This document shows, in pieces, positions 1-6,749 of a stretch of 11,188 bases of DNA. The position numbers and the translations under genes were made by a program. The notes under the pieces are model-generated. The model saw only the letters and a list, made by a program, of their open reading frames with translations, did no database searches and was not told the origin of the DNA. Position 1 is the first letter of the stretch; each line of letters opens with the position of its first letter. The DNA comes from an uncultured Flavobacterium sp. (GTDB lineage: Bacteria; Bacteroidota; Bacteroidia; Flavobacteriales; Flavobacteriaceae): contig CAMFLD010000050.1 in assembly GCA_945957245.1 (NCBI GenBank), positions 1 through 11,188 on the forward strand, written 5' to 3'.

Positions 1-533
1 GCATCAAGCATTACCTCGATAACAGACGTTCTCCCTCGGCGTTTAACTTTCAAAGATTTACCCTTTCGAGCGGGGTTATTCATCCGATTATTCGCAATAT
101 CAAAATTGGTGGATTTGCGCCTGATATCCGATTTTTCGAGTGCTATCTTGAACCTGTTCTTTTTCTTGTCGCAGGTATCTTGCTCGCTCTTATTGGCCAG
201 ACCTTGGGATGGCTTTTGATTGTATGCAGTTTCTTTTATTCCATGAGTTACGTTTCTGCCTATATCGGCGGTGACAATTTCGTGATGGATAAAATCGATG
301 AAATCATCTGCAACCAAACCCTCGAAAAAGCCTTTGTCGATGATGGCAATTTGGATGAAACAAAAGGATTTCAATTCCGAGGAAGCAAGCCAAATAATGC
401 TGAATTGCGCCGTCAAATTATGCCACTGATGACCGAAGAAGATGCCTTGGTAGCCGCTAATCCAGAAAACCCAACAGCTCCAAATAATGGCTCAGGCGGA
501 ACGGGTGTCGCAGAAGTTTTAGAGCAAAAATAA
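1..533 (+). CDS. Conjugation-associated membrane protein, 3' end (5' truncated by window)
   Basis: The frame is open from base 3 to a TAA at 531-533, giving 176 visible residues, so the gene starts before the window. A TTG at 180 falls inside the first hydrophobic segment and is not the real start. Visible residues 1-50 are polar and basic. Residues about 52-70 and 72-90 form two closely spaced membrane helices. The rest is a soluble acidic tail that includes IDEIICNQTLEKAFVDD and ends in a low-complexity Pro/Asn/Gly stretch. I do not recognise a named family. It lies just upstream of a MobF relaxase on the same strand, and its general look recalls small membrane proteins next to relaxases in Bacteroidota transfer modules, so a role in the transfer apparatus or its coupling is likely but inferred. 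A strong terminator follows, so it probably ends a transcription unit separate from the relaxase. Confidence 0.75.
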   Translation, partial: IKHYLDNRRSPSAFNFQRFTLSSGVIHPIIRNIKIGGFAPDIRFFECYLEPVLFLVAGILLALIGQTLGWLLIVCSFFYSMSYVSAYIGGDNFVMDKIDEIICNQTLEKAFVDDGNLDETKGFQFRGSKPNNAELRRQIMPLMTEEDALVAANPENPTAPNNGSGGTGVAEVLEQK

Positions 534-540
534 TAGTCTA

Positions 541-588
541 AGCAGTGCATAGAGGAGATGTCTGATGGGTTTTCTTTAATGTACTGCT
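541..588 (+). other. Stem-loop just upstream of the terminator
   Basis: AGCAGTGCAT at 541-550 pairs with ATGTACTGCT at 579-588 over ten positions with one G-T wobble, closing a 28-base loop. It starts 8 bases after the stop codon and sits 2 bases before the terminator stem, so an RNA 3' end here would carry two stacked hairpins. It may protect the 3' end of the upstream mRNA or be the body of a small RNA. Neither is shown. Confidence 0.45.
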
Positions 589-590
589 AT

Positions 591-635
591 GCCGCCCTTC
601 ACACAGCCAAGCTGTGTTAGGGGCGGCTCTTTTTT
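591..635 (+). terminator. Strong rho-independent terminator
   Basis: GCCGCCC (591-597) pairs with GGGCGGC (621-627), and inside it ACACAGC (601-607) pairs with GCTGTGT (611-617) around a CAA loop. Short unpaired bases (TTC and TAG) separate the two stem parts. The hairpin is followed directly by TCTTTTTT. This is a textbook intrinsic terminator for the membrane-protein gene ending at 533, and it separates that transcript from the relaxase. Confidence 0.88.
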
Positions 636-657
636 AACCACAATTGAGGCATCGTTA

Positions 658-693
658 TTTGTCTTATACGAATAGCGAAATAAATCTTATTTC
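658..693 (+). promoter_or_regulatory. Putative relaxase promoter with overlapping 17-bp palindrome
   Basis: TTTG at 658-661 lies 19 bases before TAAATCTT at 681-688, a partial match to the Bacteroidota TTTG / TAnnTTTG promoter. GAAATAA (677-683) and TTATTTC (687-693) form a perfect inverted repeat with a 3-base spacer that covers the putative -7 box. The palindrome could be an operator. Because relaxases often act near their own gene, it could also be part of an origin of transfer. The relaxase ATG is 26 bases downstream. Confidence 0.35.
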
Positions 694-718
694 CGTAAAA
701 TGATTATACACTTTTTAT

Positions 719-3418
719 ATGATTAGAATGATTCAAAGCCAATCCGCAGGACACGCCAAGGCATATTTTTCTGATGCCTTGATGAAGTCCGATTATTACG
801 TCAGTGACCAAGAGCTGCAAGGCTTTTGGCAAGGACGTTTGGCTGAACGCTTGGGCTTGTTTGATAAGGATATGAAAGACACTTTTTTTGCCCTGTGCGA
901 AAACGTGAACCCGAGAAATGGCGAGTCCCTGACACCCCGAACGAAAGACGTTCGTAAGGTCGGCTATGACATTAACTTTCATTGCCCGAAATCCGTTTCC
1001 GTCCTGCACGTTTTGGCAGGAGACGACCATATCCTGAAAGCCTTTCAGGAGAGCGTCACAGAGACGATGCAATGCATCGAGGCTGACGGGAAGACACGGG
1101 TAAGGCTTGACGGGCAACAAAGCGAGCGAGGCACGAGCGAGCTTGCCTGGGCGCATTTTACCCACCAGACGGCAAGACCTGTCGAGGGGCGTATGCCTGA
1201 CCCGCATTTGCACAGCCATTGCTTTGTCTTTAATGCGACTTGGGACGATACCGAGAACCGTATCAAGGCGGGCGAGTTCAGAGACATTAAACGGGACATG
1301 CCGTATTATCAGGCACGCTTTCATAAAACCCTTGCCGACAAGCTGACTGAGCTTGGCTACGGCATTCGAAAGACGGACAAGTCTTTCGAGATTGACGGCG
1401 TGCCTCAAAAGGTTCTTGACCTGTTTTCCAAGCGTACCGATGAAATCGGGCGTATCGCCAAGGAAAAGGGCGTGACCGATGCCAAGGAACTGGCAGAGCT
1501 TGGAGCCAGAACTCGTGCCAAAAAGCAAAAGGGTCACAGTATGGACGAGCTCAAAACGGAGTGGCGTTCCCAGATTGCCGAACTCGGCAAAAGCGATGAA
1601 GACGGTAAAATCGTGCGCCATGCGCCCGACCGTCAAAAACTGGAACTTAACGCCGAGCAATGTCTTGACCATGCGATTGAGCATTGTTTCGAGCGCGCGT
1701 CTGTCATGGCTGACCGCCGTGTCTTGGAAACGGCGTATCGCCATGCTGTCGGCACATCGGGCGCAAGTGTCGAGGCTATCACTGAGCAATTCAAGCAAGA
1801 CCAACGCCTAATCCACATTACCGAGAAATCCCGCCCGAAGTGCACGACCAAGGAAGTGCTGACCGAAGAAAAGCACATGGTCGATTTGGCACGCCAAGGC
1901 AAGGGCAAACTTGTTCCTACTTATGAGCAAGCCCCTGACCTTAATCTTGAAGGTCAGCAACGGGAAGCGGTCGAACACGTTCTGACCACCTCAAACCGTG
2001 TTTCCATCGTCCGAGGGGCAGCGGGAACGGGTAAAACCACGCTGATGAAAGAAGCTGTCGCCAAGATGGAACAGGCGGGTAAAACCGTGACTGTGGTTGC
2101 GCCTACGGCGCAAGCTTCCCGTGGCGTGTTGAAAGAGGAAGGTTTTGAGAACGCCGAAACGGTCGCCAAATTTTTGACCGATGCCAAGATGCAGGAAAAA
2201 GTCAAAAATCATGTTCTTTGGGTCGATGAAGCGGGATTACTTGGTACAAAGGATATGACCGATTTACTCGACATTGCCACCAAACAAAACGCACAGCTTA
2301 TCCTTGGGGGAGATACAAGGCAGCATGCAAGCGTAGTGCGTGGGGATGCGCTTCGCATCCTGAATACCGTTGCCGGCATCAAGACGGCTGAGGTCAGTAA
2401 AATTTACCGCCAAAAGAACGAGGATTATAAAGCGGCTGTCGAAGACCTTTCCAAAGGAAAGGTCAAAGAGGCATTCGACAAACTAGATGATATGGGGGCG
2501 ATTACTACGGTTGACCCGATGAATGCTACTGAGCAGATTGTTAATGATTATATGGATGCCATGAAAAAAGGAAAATCCGCAATTGTGATTTCTCCGACCC
2601 ACGCCCAAGGCGAGGAAGCTACAAAGGAAATTCGCCAAAAAATGAAAGAGGCGGGTCTTTTGGGTAAAAAGGAAATTACCGCTACCCGATATCAAAATCT
2701 TGGCATGACCGAAGCTGAAAAAGCCGATGTTCGTAATTACGAGAACGGGCAAATCGTAAAATTCGACCAAAACGTAAAAGGGTTTAGACGAGGCAGTGTT
2801 TGGACTGTCGAAAAATCAAACGATACTATCAATCTCGTAACCGACAAAGGAGAGAGTAAGCCCTTACCGATTACGAATAGTAAGCGTTACAAAGTTTATC
2901 AAGAAGATGAAATTCAACTCACCAAAGGCGACAAGGTACTGATTACCGATAACAGCTTTGATGCAAACGGCAAGCGTTTGAATAATGGAACAATGCTCGA
3001 AGTTACCAAAGTTTCTGCAAGCGGAAAGATTGAACTCAAAAACGAGGTCAGTAAATCGAGTTACGAACTGGATAAGGACTTCGGGCATCTTAACCATGCT
3101 CACGTCATTACGTCCTATGCCTCGCAAGGGAAAACGGTTGACGAGGTTTTTATCTATCAGCCTGCGGGGACGTTTCCGGCAACGGATGCAAAACAGTTTT
3201 ATGTTTCGGTATCAAGGGGACGGGATAAGGCTCGGATTTATACCGATGATAAAGAGAGCCTGCTTGACCATGCCGCTGACCTCGGCGAACGCCAGTCGGC
3301 AATAGAATTGGTCAGCAAAGGCAAAAGCCATAGGGATTTTGTGACCGACCGACAAAGACAGGAAAGAGAACAGGAGACAGAACATAAACCAATCAAAGAT
3401 TATGAACCTGACAGGTAA
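719..3418 (+). CDS. mobF: MobF-family conjugative relaxase/helicase (TraI/TrwC type)
   Basis: This 899-residue enzyme would nick plasmid or element DNA at the origin of transfer, stay covalently attached to the 5' end, and unwind the strand for export. The N-terminus (MIRMIQSQSAGHAKAY) lines up with F-plasmid TraI so that Tyr16 falls on the catalytic tyrosine and Tyr26/Tyr27 match the second tyrosine pair, which supports the ATG at 719. The metal-binding histidines are His149 (FTHQT) and His165/His167 in HLHSH. The helicase part, from about residue 410, is RecD/TrwC-like: Walker A GAAGTGKTT (433-441), Walker B WVDEAG (501-506), GDTRQ (531-535), ITSYASQGKT (797-806) and YVSVSRGRDKA (828-838). 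Length is typical of TrwC-sized relaxases. The start of the next gene lies inside its 3' end. Hand counts of GC are higher in the relaxase half than in the helicase half. Confidence 0.96.
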   Translation: MIRMIQSQSAGHAKAYFSDALMKSDYYVSDQELQGFWQGRLAERLGLFDKDMKDTFFALCENVNPRNGESLTPRTKDVRKVGYDINFHCPKSVSVLHVLAGDDHILKAFQESVTETMQCIEADGKTRVRLDGQQSERGTSELAWAHFTHQTARPVEGRMPDPHLHSHCFVFNATWDDTENRIKAGEFRDIKRDMPYYQARFHKTLADKLTELGYGIRKTDKSFEIDGVPQKVLDLFSKRTDEIGRIAKEKGVTDAKELAELGARTRAKKQKGHSMDELKTEWRSQIAELGKSDEDGKIVRHAPDRQKLELNAEQCLDHAIEHCFERASVMADRRVLETAYRHAVGTSGASVEAITEQFKQDQRLIHITEKSRPKCTTKEVLTEEKHMVDLARQGKGKLVPTYEQAPDLNLEGQQREAVEHVLTTSNRVSIVRGAAGTGKTTLMKEAVAKMEQAGKTVTVVAPTAQASRGVLKEEGFENAETVAKFLTDAKMQEKVKNHVLWVDEAGLLGTKDMTDLLDIATKQNAQLILGGDTRQHASVVRGDALRILNTVAGIKTAEVSKIYRQKNEDYKAAVEDLSKGKVKEAFDKLDDMGAITTVDPMNATEQIVNDYMDAMKKGKSAIVISPTHAQGEEATKEIRQKMKEAGLLGKKEITATRYQNLGMTEAEKADVRNYENGQIVKFDQNVKGFRRGSVWTVEKSNDTINLVTDKGESKPLPITNSKRYKVYQEDEIQLTKGDKVLITDNSFDANGKRLNNGTMLEVTKVSASGKIELKNEVSKSSYELDKDFGHLNHAHVITSYASQGKTVDEVFIYQPAGTFPATDAKQFYVSVSRGRDKARIYTDDKESLLDHAADLGERQSAIELVSKGKSHRDFVTDRQRQEREQETEHKPIKDYEPDR

Positions 3419-3794
3419 TTTTGATAAACTGAACAAGGGCAAAGACGGTCAGAAAAATGACCCGTCAAAGCAGAATGACGACCAAGAAATTGAGAACTAT
3501 TCAACGGCAGGGCAAGTCCGCAATCTTTGTTTTGTGCAAACGGACGGGAAGCGGTTGTTTTTGAATTACGCTTATTTGGTATCAGGGGAATATTCGCCGG
3601 AAGCGAATACGATTAAACTTGTTTATACGACACACGAAATCACGCTTAAGGGACGTAATCTTGAAGGATTGTTTGAAAGCCTAATGGGGCACGCTCCAAG
3701 GCAGATTGTGGCGGTTGAAAAAAGATATGAGGGGGTGAAAGAGGAAACGGCAATAATAGTAAATGAAATTATTATTGGGAATGTTAATAGTTAA
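3402..3794 (+). CDS. Small conserved protein overlapping the relaxase gene
   Basis: The 130-residue product starts at an ATG 17 bases before the relaxase stop codon in another frame, so the two are probably translationally coupled. Residues 1-35 are charged and Lys/Asp/Asn-rich, likely disordered. Residues about 38-110 form a compact region rich in predicted strands, with IKLVYTTHEITLKGRNLEGL and then FESLMGHAPRQI. I recall a similar HEhxLxGRNLExL pattern in small uncharacterised bacterial proteins, often on plasmids, but cannot name a family or function. There is no signal peptide or membrane segment, so it should be cytoplasmic. Overlap with the relaxase suggests an accessory role in transfer (inference). 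It ends only 3 bases from the convergent minus-strand gene, with no terminator between them. Confidence 0.8.
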   Translation: MNLTGNFDKLNKGKDGQKNDPSKQNDDQEIENYSTAGQVRNLCFVQTDGKRLFLNYAYLVSGEYSPEANTIKLVYTTHEITLKGRNLEGLFESLMGHAPRQIVAVEKRYEGVKEETAIIVNEIIIGNVNS

Positions 3795-3797
3795 AAA

Positions 3798-4043
3798 TTA
3801 TTTTGCTTCACTTCTCTTAGGAATATTTTTAAATCTTTCAATAAGAGCATCATTTTTAGCTAAGACTAAATCTACAGCTTCTTGGTATTCTTTATCATCT
3901 GTTGGAATGACAAGTTGATTAAACTTGGTAACGAAGCCTGTTTCGGTTTTAACTACTTCCATTCCTTCCATTAACTCCGCATCGGTAAATTCTCTTTTCA
4001 AATCTGTATCTCCTGATGTTGGATTAGTTGTTTGTGTACTCAT
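3798..4043 (-). CDS. Small acidic hypothetical protein
   Basis: The 81-residue product begins at an ATG at 4043 and ends with TAA at 3798-3800. The first 15 residues are Thr/Ser/Asn-rich and probably disordered. The remainder is acidic and likely helical (FTDAELMEGMEVVKTE, then KEYQEAVDLVLAKNDALIER), with a Lys/Arg-rich end. No signal peptide, membrane helix or recognised domain was seen. It is the last of three minus-strand genes, 33 bases after the GAF-like membrane protein gene, so it may be read on the same transcript or from its own -7-like box. A small partner of the sensor pair is possible but unsupported beyond position. Confidence 0.65.
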   Translation of the reverse strand: MSTQTTNPTSGDTDLKREFTDAELMEGMEVVKTETGFVTKFNQLVIPTDDKEYQEAVDLVLAKNDALIERFKNIPKRSEAK

Positions 4044-4066
4044 AATATCAAATTTAGTTTGTATAT

Positions 4067-4074
4067 CAAATATA
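4067..4074 (-). promoter_or_regulatory. TAnnTTTG box upstream of the small acidic protein gene
   Basis: On the minus strand this reads TATATTTG, an exact match to the Bacteroidota -7 element, 23 bases before the ATG at 4043. No convincing TTTG lies at the right distance upstream. A second exact match, TAAATTTG, lies at 4049-4056 but would put the start of transcription almost on the start codon. The region is very AT-rich, so chance matches are likely. Confidence 0.25.
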
Positions 4075-4076
4075 TA

Positions 4077-4871
4077 TTAAAATGCTAATAAACCATATGA
4101 ATCAGCAAGTTGGGTCATCAATATAGGTATATAAAGTCGCATTTGTTCAAAATGAAGCTTATCCTGCTCTTTTTCATTTGATAAATCAAAAGACAAATCG
4201 ATTTTCTCCATGCCCTTTGACTTACTTTCCAAAGTTAGTACACCTACAAATTTTGAATTACCTTTATCGTCATTAGGTCTAACAGGGATAGATGCGAGAA
4301 AAGTGGATTTAGAAATATAGGTGTATTGTTTATCATTGACATTTAGGTCAGAACATATGGTTTCTTTAGTCTTACCATGTATGCCGTACATTCTGACTCC
4401 ATTCTCAACTATAGATAGACCGTTTGTTCCTTGATCAACACCTAAAATAAATTTGAGAGGGATCGTATTGCTGTCGGGAAATCTAAAAATACACTCATAA
4501 ATTTTTGGAAAAATATTTTTTTTCCAATTAGAATATAGAGATATAAAGCCCCAATATTTTTTTTCTTTCATAACATTAAACGTTACCTCGTAATCGTGTA
4601 CTTTCAAATTATCTATATTTTTTAAGAAATATGATTTGAGAAAGGCATCTTTTGATTTTAAAGCATTTTGGTATTTTTTTTCAGGGATATAGTATGACGT
4701 TACCCAAGTTGCAATTACTGTCCCAACAGCTACTATTAATAAGCCCCACCACATAAAATTTGCGTGTGTATCGGAATAATTTTTTTTTAGATAATCACTA
4801 AAACCAAATTTGTCTATCGCTAGGTATAAAGGAATAATCAATGAGCCTATCAATTGTAAAAATTTCTTCAT
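4077..4871 (-). CDS. Two-helix membrane protein with cytoplasmic GAF-like sensor domain
   Basis: I chose the ATG at 4871 (264 residues), 10 bases after the repressor gene. An upstream TTG at 4898 would add nine residues and overlap that gene. MKKF leads into a first helix (about 5-24) and a second at about 40-62 (WWGLLIVAVGTVIATWV), followed by a Lys-rich segment that suggests a cytoplasmic C-terminal domain. Residues about 90-260 look GAF-like: FILGVDQGTNGLSIVENG (141-158) resembles the usual G-x-G-x-A-x-x-x-G region, and SIPVR followed by FVGVLTLES (194-216) resembles the central strands that end most GAF domains. No kinase, cyclase or nuclease motif follows. It may sense a ligand or a change in the cell and signal through the membrane or its partner. 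Sequence here is strikingly AT-rich (15 of 60 bases are G/C at 4561-4620). The GAF assignment is by eye only. Confidence 0.72.
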   Translation of the reverse strand: MKKFLQLIGSLIIPLYLAIDKFGFSDYLKKNYSDTHANFMWWGLLIVAVGTVIATWVTSYYIPEKKYQNALKSKDAFLKSYFLKNIDNLKVHDYEVTFNVMKEKKYWGFISLYSNWKKNIFPKIYECIFRFPDSNTIPLKFILGVDQGTNGLSIVENGVRMYGIHGKTKETICSDLNVNDKQYTYISKSTFLASIPVRPNDDKGNSKFVGVLTLESKSKGMEKIDLSFDLSNEKEQDKLHFEQMRLYIPILMTQLADSYGLLAF

Positions 4872-4881
4872 ATGAAATCGT

Positions 4882-5247
4882 TTAATTTTCTCCGACAATC
4901 TTTTTTAACCTTGCATTATCTGTCTCCAACATCTGAATATATTTCTTCAAATATTCATCTACATAATGATGATTTTCAATTTTTGAATTTGACCCTTGTA
5001 TCACATCGTTATGCTCTATATTAAAAACTTGTGAAGCATCAAAATTCAAAATTTGTGACATTTCAACTTCAAGTATTTCGGCGATTTGTTGAATGCGAGA
5101 AATGGTCAAATCAGTTTTGTTACGCTCAATATTACCGTATGCGCTCACGCTTAAATTCAAGTAATCTGCCATCTGCTCACGGGTAAATCCCTTTAGCTCT
5201 CTGAATTTTTTAACATTGTCCCCTATATTTAACTGCTTTGTCTCCAT
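4882..5247 (-). CDS. XRE-family helix-turn-helix transcriptional regulator with C-terminal coiled coil
   Basis: In this 121-residue protein, residues 8-68 form a Cro/C1-type DNA-binding domain: IGDNVKKFRELKGFTREQMA, then LNLSVSAYGNIERNKTDLTI, with helices 2 and 3 of the HTH clear. Residues 69-92 form a linker that includes an Asn/Ser-rich stretch. Residues 93-119 (VDEYLKKYIQMLETDNARLK) look like a short dimerising coiled coil. This plan is common for regulators on mobile elements and phages. It is the first gene of the minus-strand group. Its promoter overlaps a palindrome, so autoregulation is likely, and the membrane sensor gene starts 10 bases downstream. What signal controls it is unknown. 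Confidence 0.88.
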   Translation of the reverse strand: METKQLNIGDNVKKFRELKGFTREQMADYLNLSVSAYGNIERNKTDLTISRIQQIAEILEVEMSQILNFDASQVFNIEHNDVIQGSNSKIENHHYVDEYLKKYIQMLETDNARLKKIVGEN

Positions 5248-5261
5248 GTATTTTAACTGTA

Positions 5262-5304
5262 TTTGAGTTAGTCAAAGTAACAAAAAAATACTTAAACTAA
5301 CAAA
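5262..5304 (-). promoter_or_regulatory. Promoter and candidate operator of the XRE regulator gene
   Basis: On the minus strand a TTTG (complement of 5301-5304) is separated by 20 bases from TTACTTTG (complement of 5273-5280), close to the Bacteroidota TTTG / TAnnTTTG pattern with one mismatch. TTTGA-N5-TCAAA at 5262-5276 is a 15-bp palindrome overlapping the -7 box and the expected transcription start. GTTAGT (5267-5272) and ACTAAC (5296-5301) form a second inverted pair bracketing the spacer. This placement suits self-repression by the encoded regulator. Confidence 0.5.
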
Positions 5305-5333
5305 TTGCCACTTAAAAATTCTTCCTTTTGTCA

Positions 5334-5386
5334 AAAATTTCCTCAATTTGTGTTGATGCATTCGCTGTCAATTCAACGGAAATTTT
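5334..5386 (+). promoter_or_regulatory. Inverted repeat in the leader of the RCC1 gene
   Basis: AAAATTTCC (5334-5342) pairs perfectly with GGAAATTTT (5378-5386). Inside it GTTGA (5352-5356) pairs with TCAAC (5373-5377), directly stacked on the outer stem on the right side and with a 9-base bulge on the left. It ends 13 bases before the ATG at 5400, so as RNA it could affect translation, or as DNA it could bind a regulator. I found no clear plus-strand promoter nearby. Confidence 0.3.
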
Positions 5387-5399
5387 AAACGCAGTATAT

Positions 5400-6746
5400 A
5401 TGAGATTATTTTTAACTGCCGTGTTATGCGCGGCAACGGGCAGTTTGTTTGCCCAATGTTTTCAAAAAGTGGTTACAGGAGAGCAACATTTTATTGCTAT
5501 CAGTCAAGACGGAAGCCTTTGGGCGTGGGGTGAAAATGGTTCAAGACAACTCGGTGACGGTACAATCACCGACAGACCGCAACCCGTTTTAATCAGTTCA
5601 GCAAGTTGGGCTTCTGCTTCGGCAGGGTATCAACATACAGCCGCAATCAAAACAGACGGTACGCTTTGGACTTGGGGAAGTGATGGCAATGAGCAACTCG
5701 GCAATGGCTCGGGCGGTAACGCCGCTACGCCGCAACAAATCGGGACAGACACTAACTGGAAAGAGGTTGTAGCAGGGGAACGTGGCACGGTTGCCATTAA
5801 AACCAATGGCACGCTCTGGGCTTGGGGAAGCAATAATAACGGCTATCTTGGGAATGGGCAGACCAATAGCTATCAAAGCACAGTGCCAATCCAAATAGGC
5901 ACAGGTACGAACTGGAACCATATTGCAGGTAATGACGGCAGACATTGTTTGGCGATTAAAACAGATGGGACATTATGGGCTTGGGGGCGTAACCATGTGG
6001 GACAGCTAGGAGACGGTACAACGACAGACAGCTATACGCCTATGCAGATAGGCACAGGCACAAACTGGAAATGGGTAGATGCAGGCTCTCGTCTTTCTTT
6101 TGCCCTTAAAACTGATAATACGCTTTGGGCTTGGGGTTTCTGTAATTCAGGGTTAAGTCTTAACAGTACACAACCGTTACAGATTGGAACAGACAGCAAT
6201 TGGAAAACCGTTTCCGTGAAAAAATACGAGGGAGCGCAATATGTTCTCATGACCAAAACCAACGGCACTTTATGGGGTTGGGGCGGCGATGATTTTCAGC
6301 AATTAGGCAATGATATAGCGGGGGATTATGCAAGCCCAACCCAAATCGGAACAGATACTAACTGGACAGATGCTTTTGCAGGCTATCGTCAATCAAGCGG
6401 GGTTAAATCAAACGGCACATATTGGGTTTGGGGAACGAGTAATTTGGTCGGGGATGGCTCAACGCCTGTTTCAAATCCAACAGCATATAGCTGTACTGCG
6501 TTAGGCGTTTCAGAGAATACCAAACCATCTTTCGCAATTTACCCAAATCCTGCCACCGACCGCGTTTATCTTTCTGAAATAGAAATCATGTCGGCAGTAT
6601 TCTATGACATCAACGGGCGTAAATATTCCTTGCCGTTTGACAAACAAACAAAGTCTTTCGATGTGTCGGCACTATCGGCTGGGGTTTACATTGTGTCAAT
6701 GGAAACCGAAAGCGGAAAACAAAACATACGTTTCATTAAAAAGTAA
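5400..6746 (+). CDS. Secreted RCC1-repeat beta-propeller with type IX sorting tail
   Basis: I chose the ATG at 5400 (448 residues) because it gives a clean Sec signal peptide, MRLFLTAVLCAATGSLFA, cleaved about residue 19. An upstream TTG at 5328 would bury it. Residues about 30-360 hold roughly seven RCC1/ATS1-like units with the core pattern AIKTDGTLWAWG..G.LGDG followed by IGTDTNW, expected to fold as a seven-bladed propeller. Residues about 374-448 are a type A Por/T9SS C-terminal domain: FAIYPNPATDRVYLSE, then VFYDINGR and LSAGVYIVSMETESGKQ, ending in RFIKK. The protein should therefore cross the outer membrane by T9SS and be anchored or released outside, probably as a binding or adhesion surface, though the partner is unknown. 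The fifth blade is shorter and the sixth slightly longer than the others. The next gene begins 3 bases later, so the two are likely co-transcribed. Confidence 0.92.
   Translation: MRLFLTAVLCAATGSLFAQCFQKVVTGEQHFIAISQDGSLWAWGENGSRQLGDGTITDRPQPVLISSASWASASAGYQHTAAIKTDGTLWTWGSDGNEQLGNGSGGNAATPQQIGTDTNWKEVVAGERGTVAIKTNGTLWAWGSNNNGYLGNGQTNSYQSTVPIQIGTGTNWNHIAGNDGRHCLAIKTDGTLWAWGRNHVGQLGDGTTTDSYTPMQIGTGTNWKWVDAGSRLSFALKTDNTLWAWGFCNSGLSLNSTQPLQIGTDSNWKTVSVKKYEGAQYVLMTKTNGTLWGWGGDDFQQLGNDIAGDYASPTQIGTDTNWTDAFAGYRQSSGVKSNGTYWVWGTSNLVGDGSTPVSNPTAYSCTALGVSENTKPSFAIYPNPATDRVYLSEIEIMSAVFYDINGRKYSLPFDKQTKSFDVSALSAGVYIVSMETESGKQNIRFIKK
5487..6470 (+). repeat. Tandem RCC1-coding repeats, about 150 bp each
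   Basis: About seven degenerate tandem units of around 140-160 bp encode the propeller blades. The best conserved part of each unit encodes K-T-D/N-G-T-L-W-x-W-G, for example near 5650, 5800, 5960, 6100 and 6250, and most are followed by a copy encoding IGTDTNW or IGTGTNW. Nucleotide similarity between units is high in these cores, so gain or loss of blades by recombination is plausible. Confidence 0.8.
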
Positions 6747-6749
6747 TAT

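Noticed and set aside
180..182. TTG start for the first membrane protein
   Set aside because: The frame is open to the window edge with plausible protein sequence before it, and the TTG falls inside a membrane helix.
558..620. Possible 20-residue leader peptide before the terminator (ATG at 558, TAG at 618-620)
   Set aside because: A GAGG-like stretch sits directly against the ATG with no spacing. The frame runs through both hairpins, including the terminator stem, and the peptide has no repeated regulatory codons that would suggest attenuation.
704..1804. Long minus-strand open frame opposite the relaxase (366 codons)
   Set aside because: It lies wholly antisense to the GC-rich relaxase domain, whose catalytic motifs are in the other strand. 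The translation is rich in Leu, Arg and Cys with no domain, which is typical of a shadow frame.
4872..4898. TTG start for the GAF-like membrane protein, overlapping the repressor gene
   Set aside because: An ATG at 4871 gives a normal short basic start before the first helix and a clean 10-base gap. The TTG form stays possible but is less likely.
5328..5399. TTG start 24 codons upstream for the RCC1 protein
   Set aside because: It would place unremarkable residues before a classic signal peptide that begins at the ATG at 5400, and it would run through the leader inverted repeat.
5598..6268. Minus-strand open frames inside the RCC1 gene
   Set aside because: Their repeated peptide patterns are simply the complement of the RCC1 repeats.
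5487..6470. Regularly spaced repeats that might suggest a CRISPR or satellite array
   Set aside because: The units are degenerate, in frame, and encode RCC1 propeller blades. There are no short exact repeats with unique spacers.
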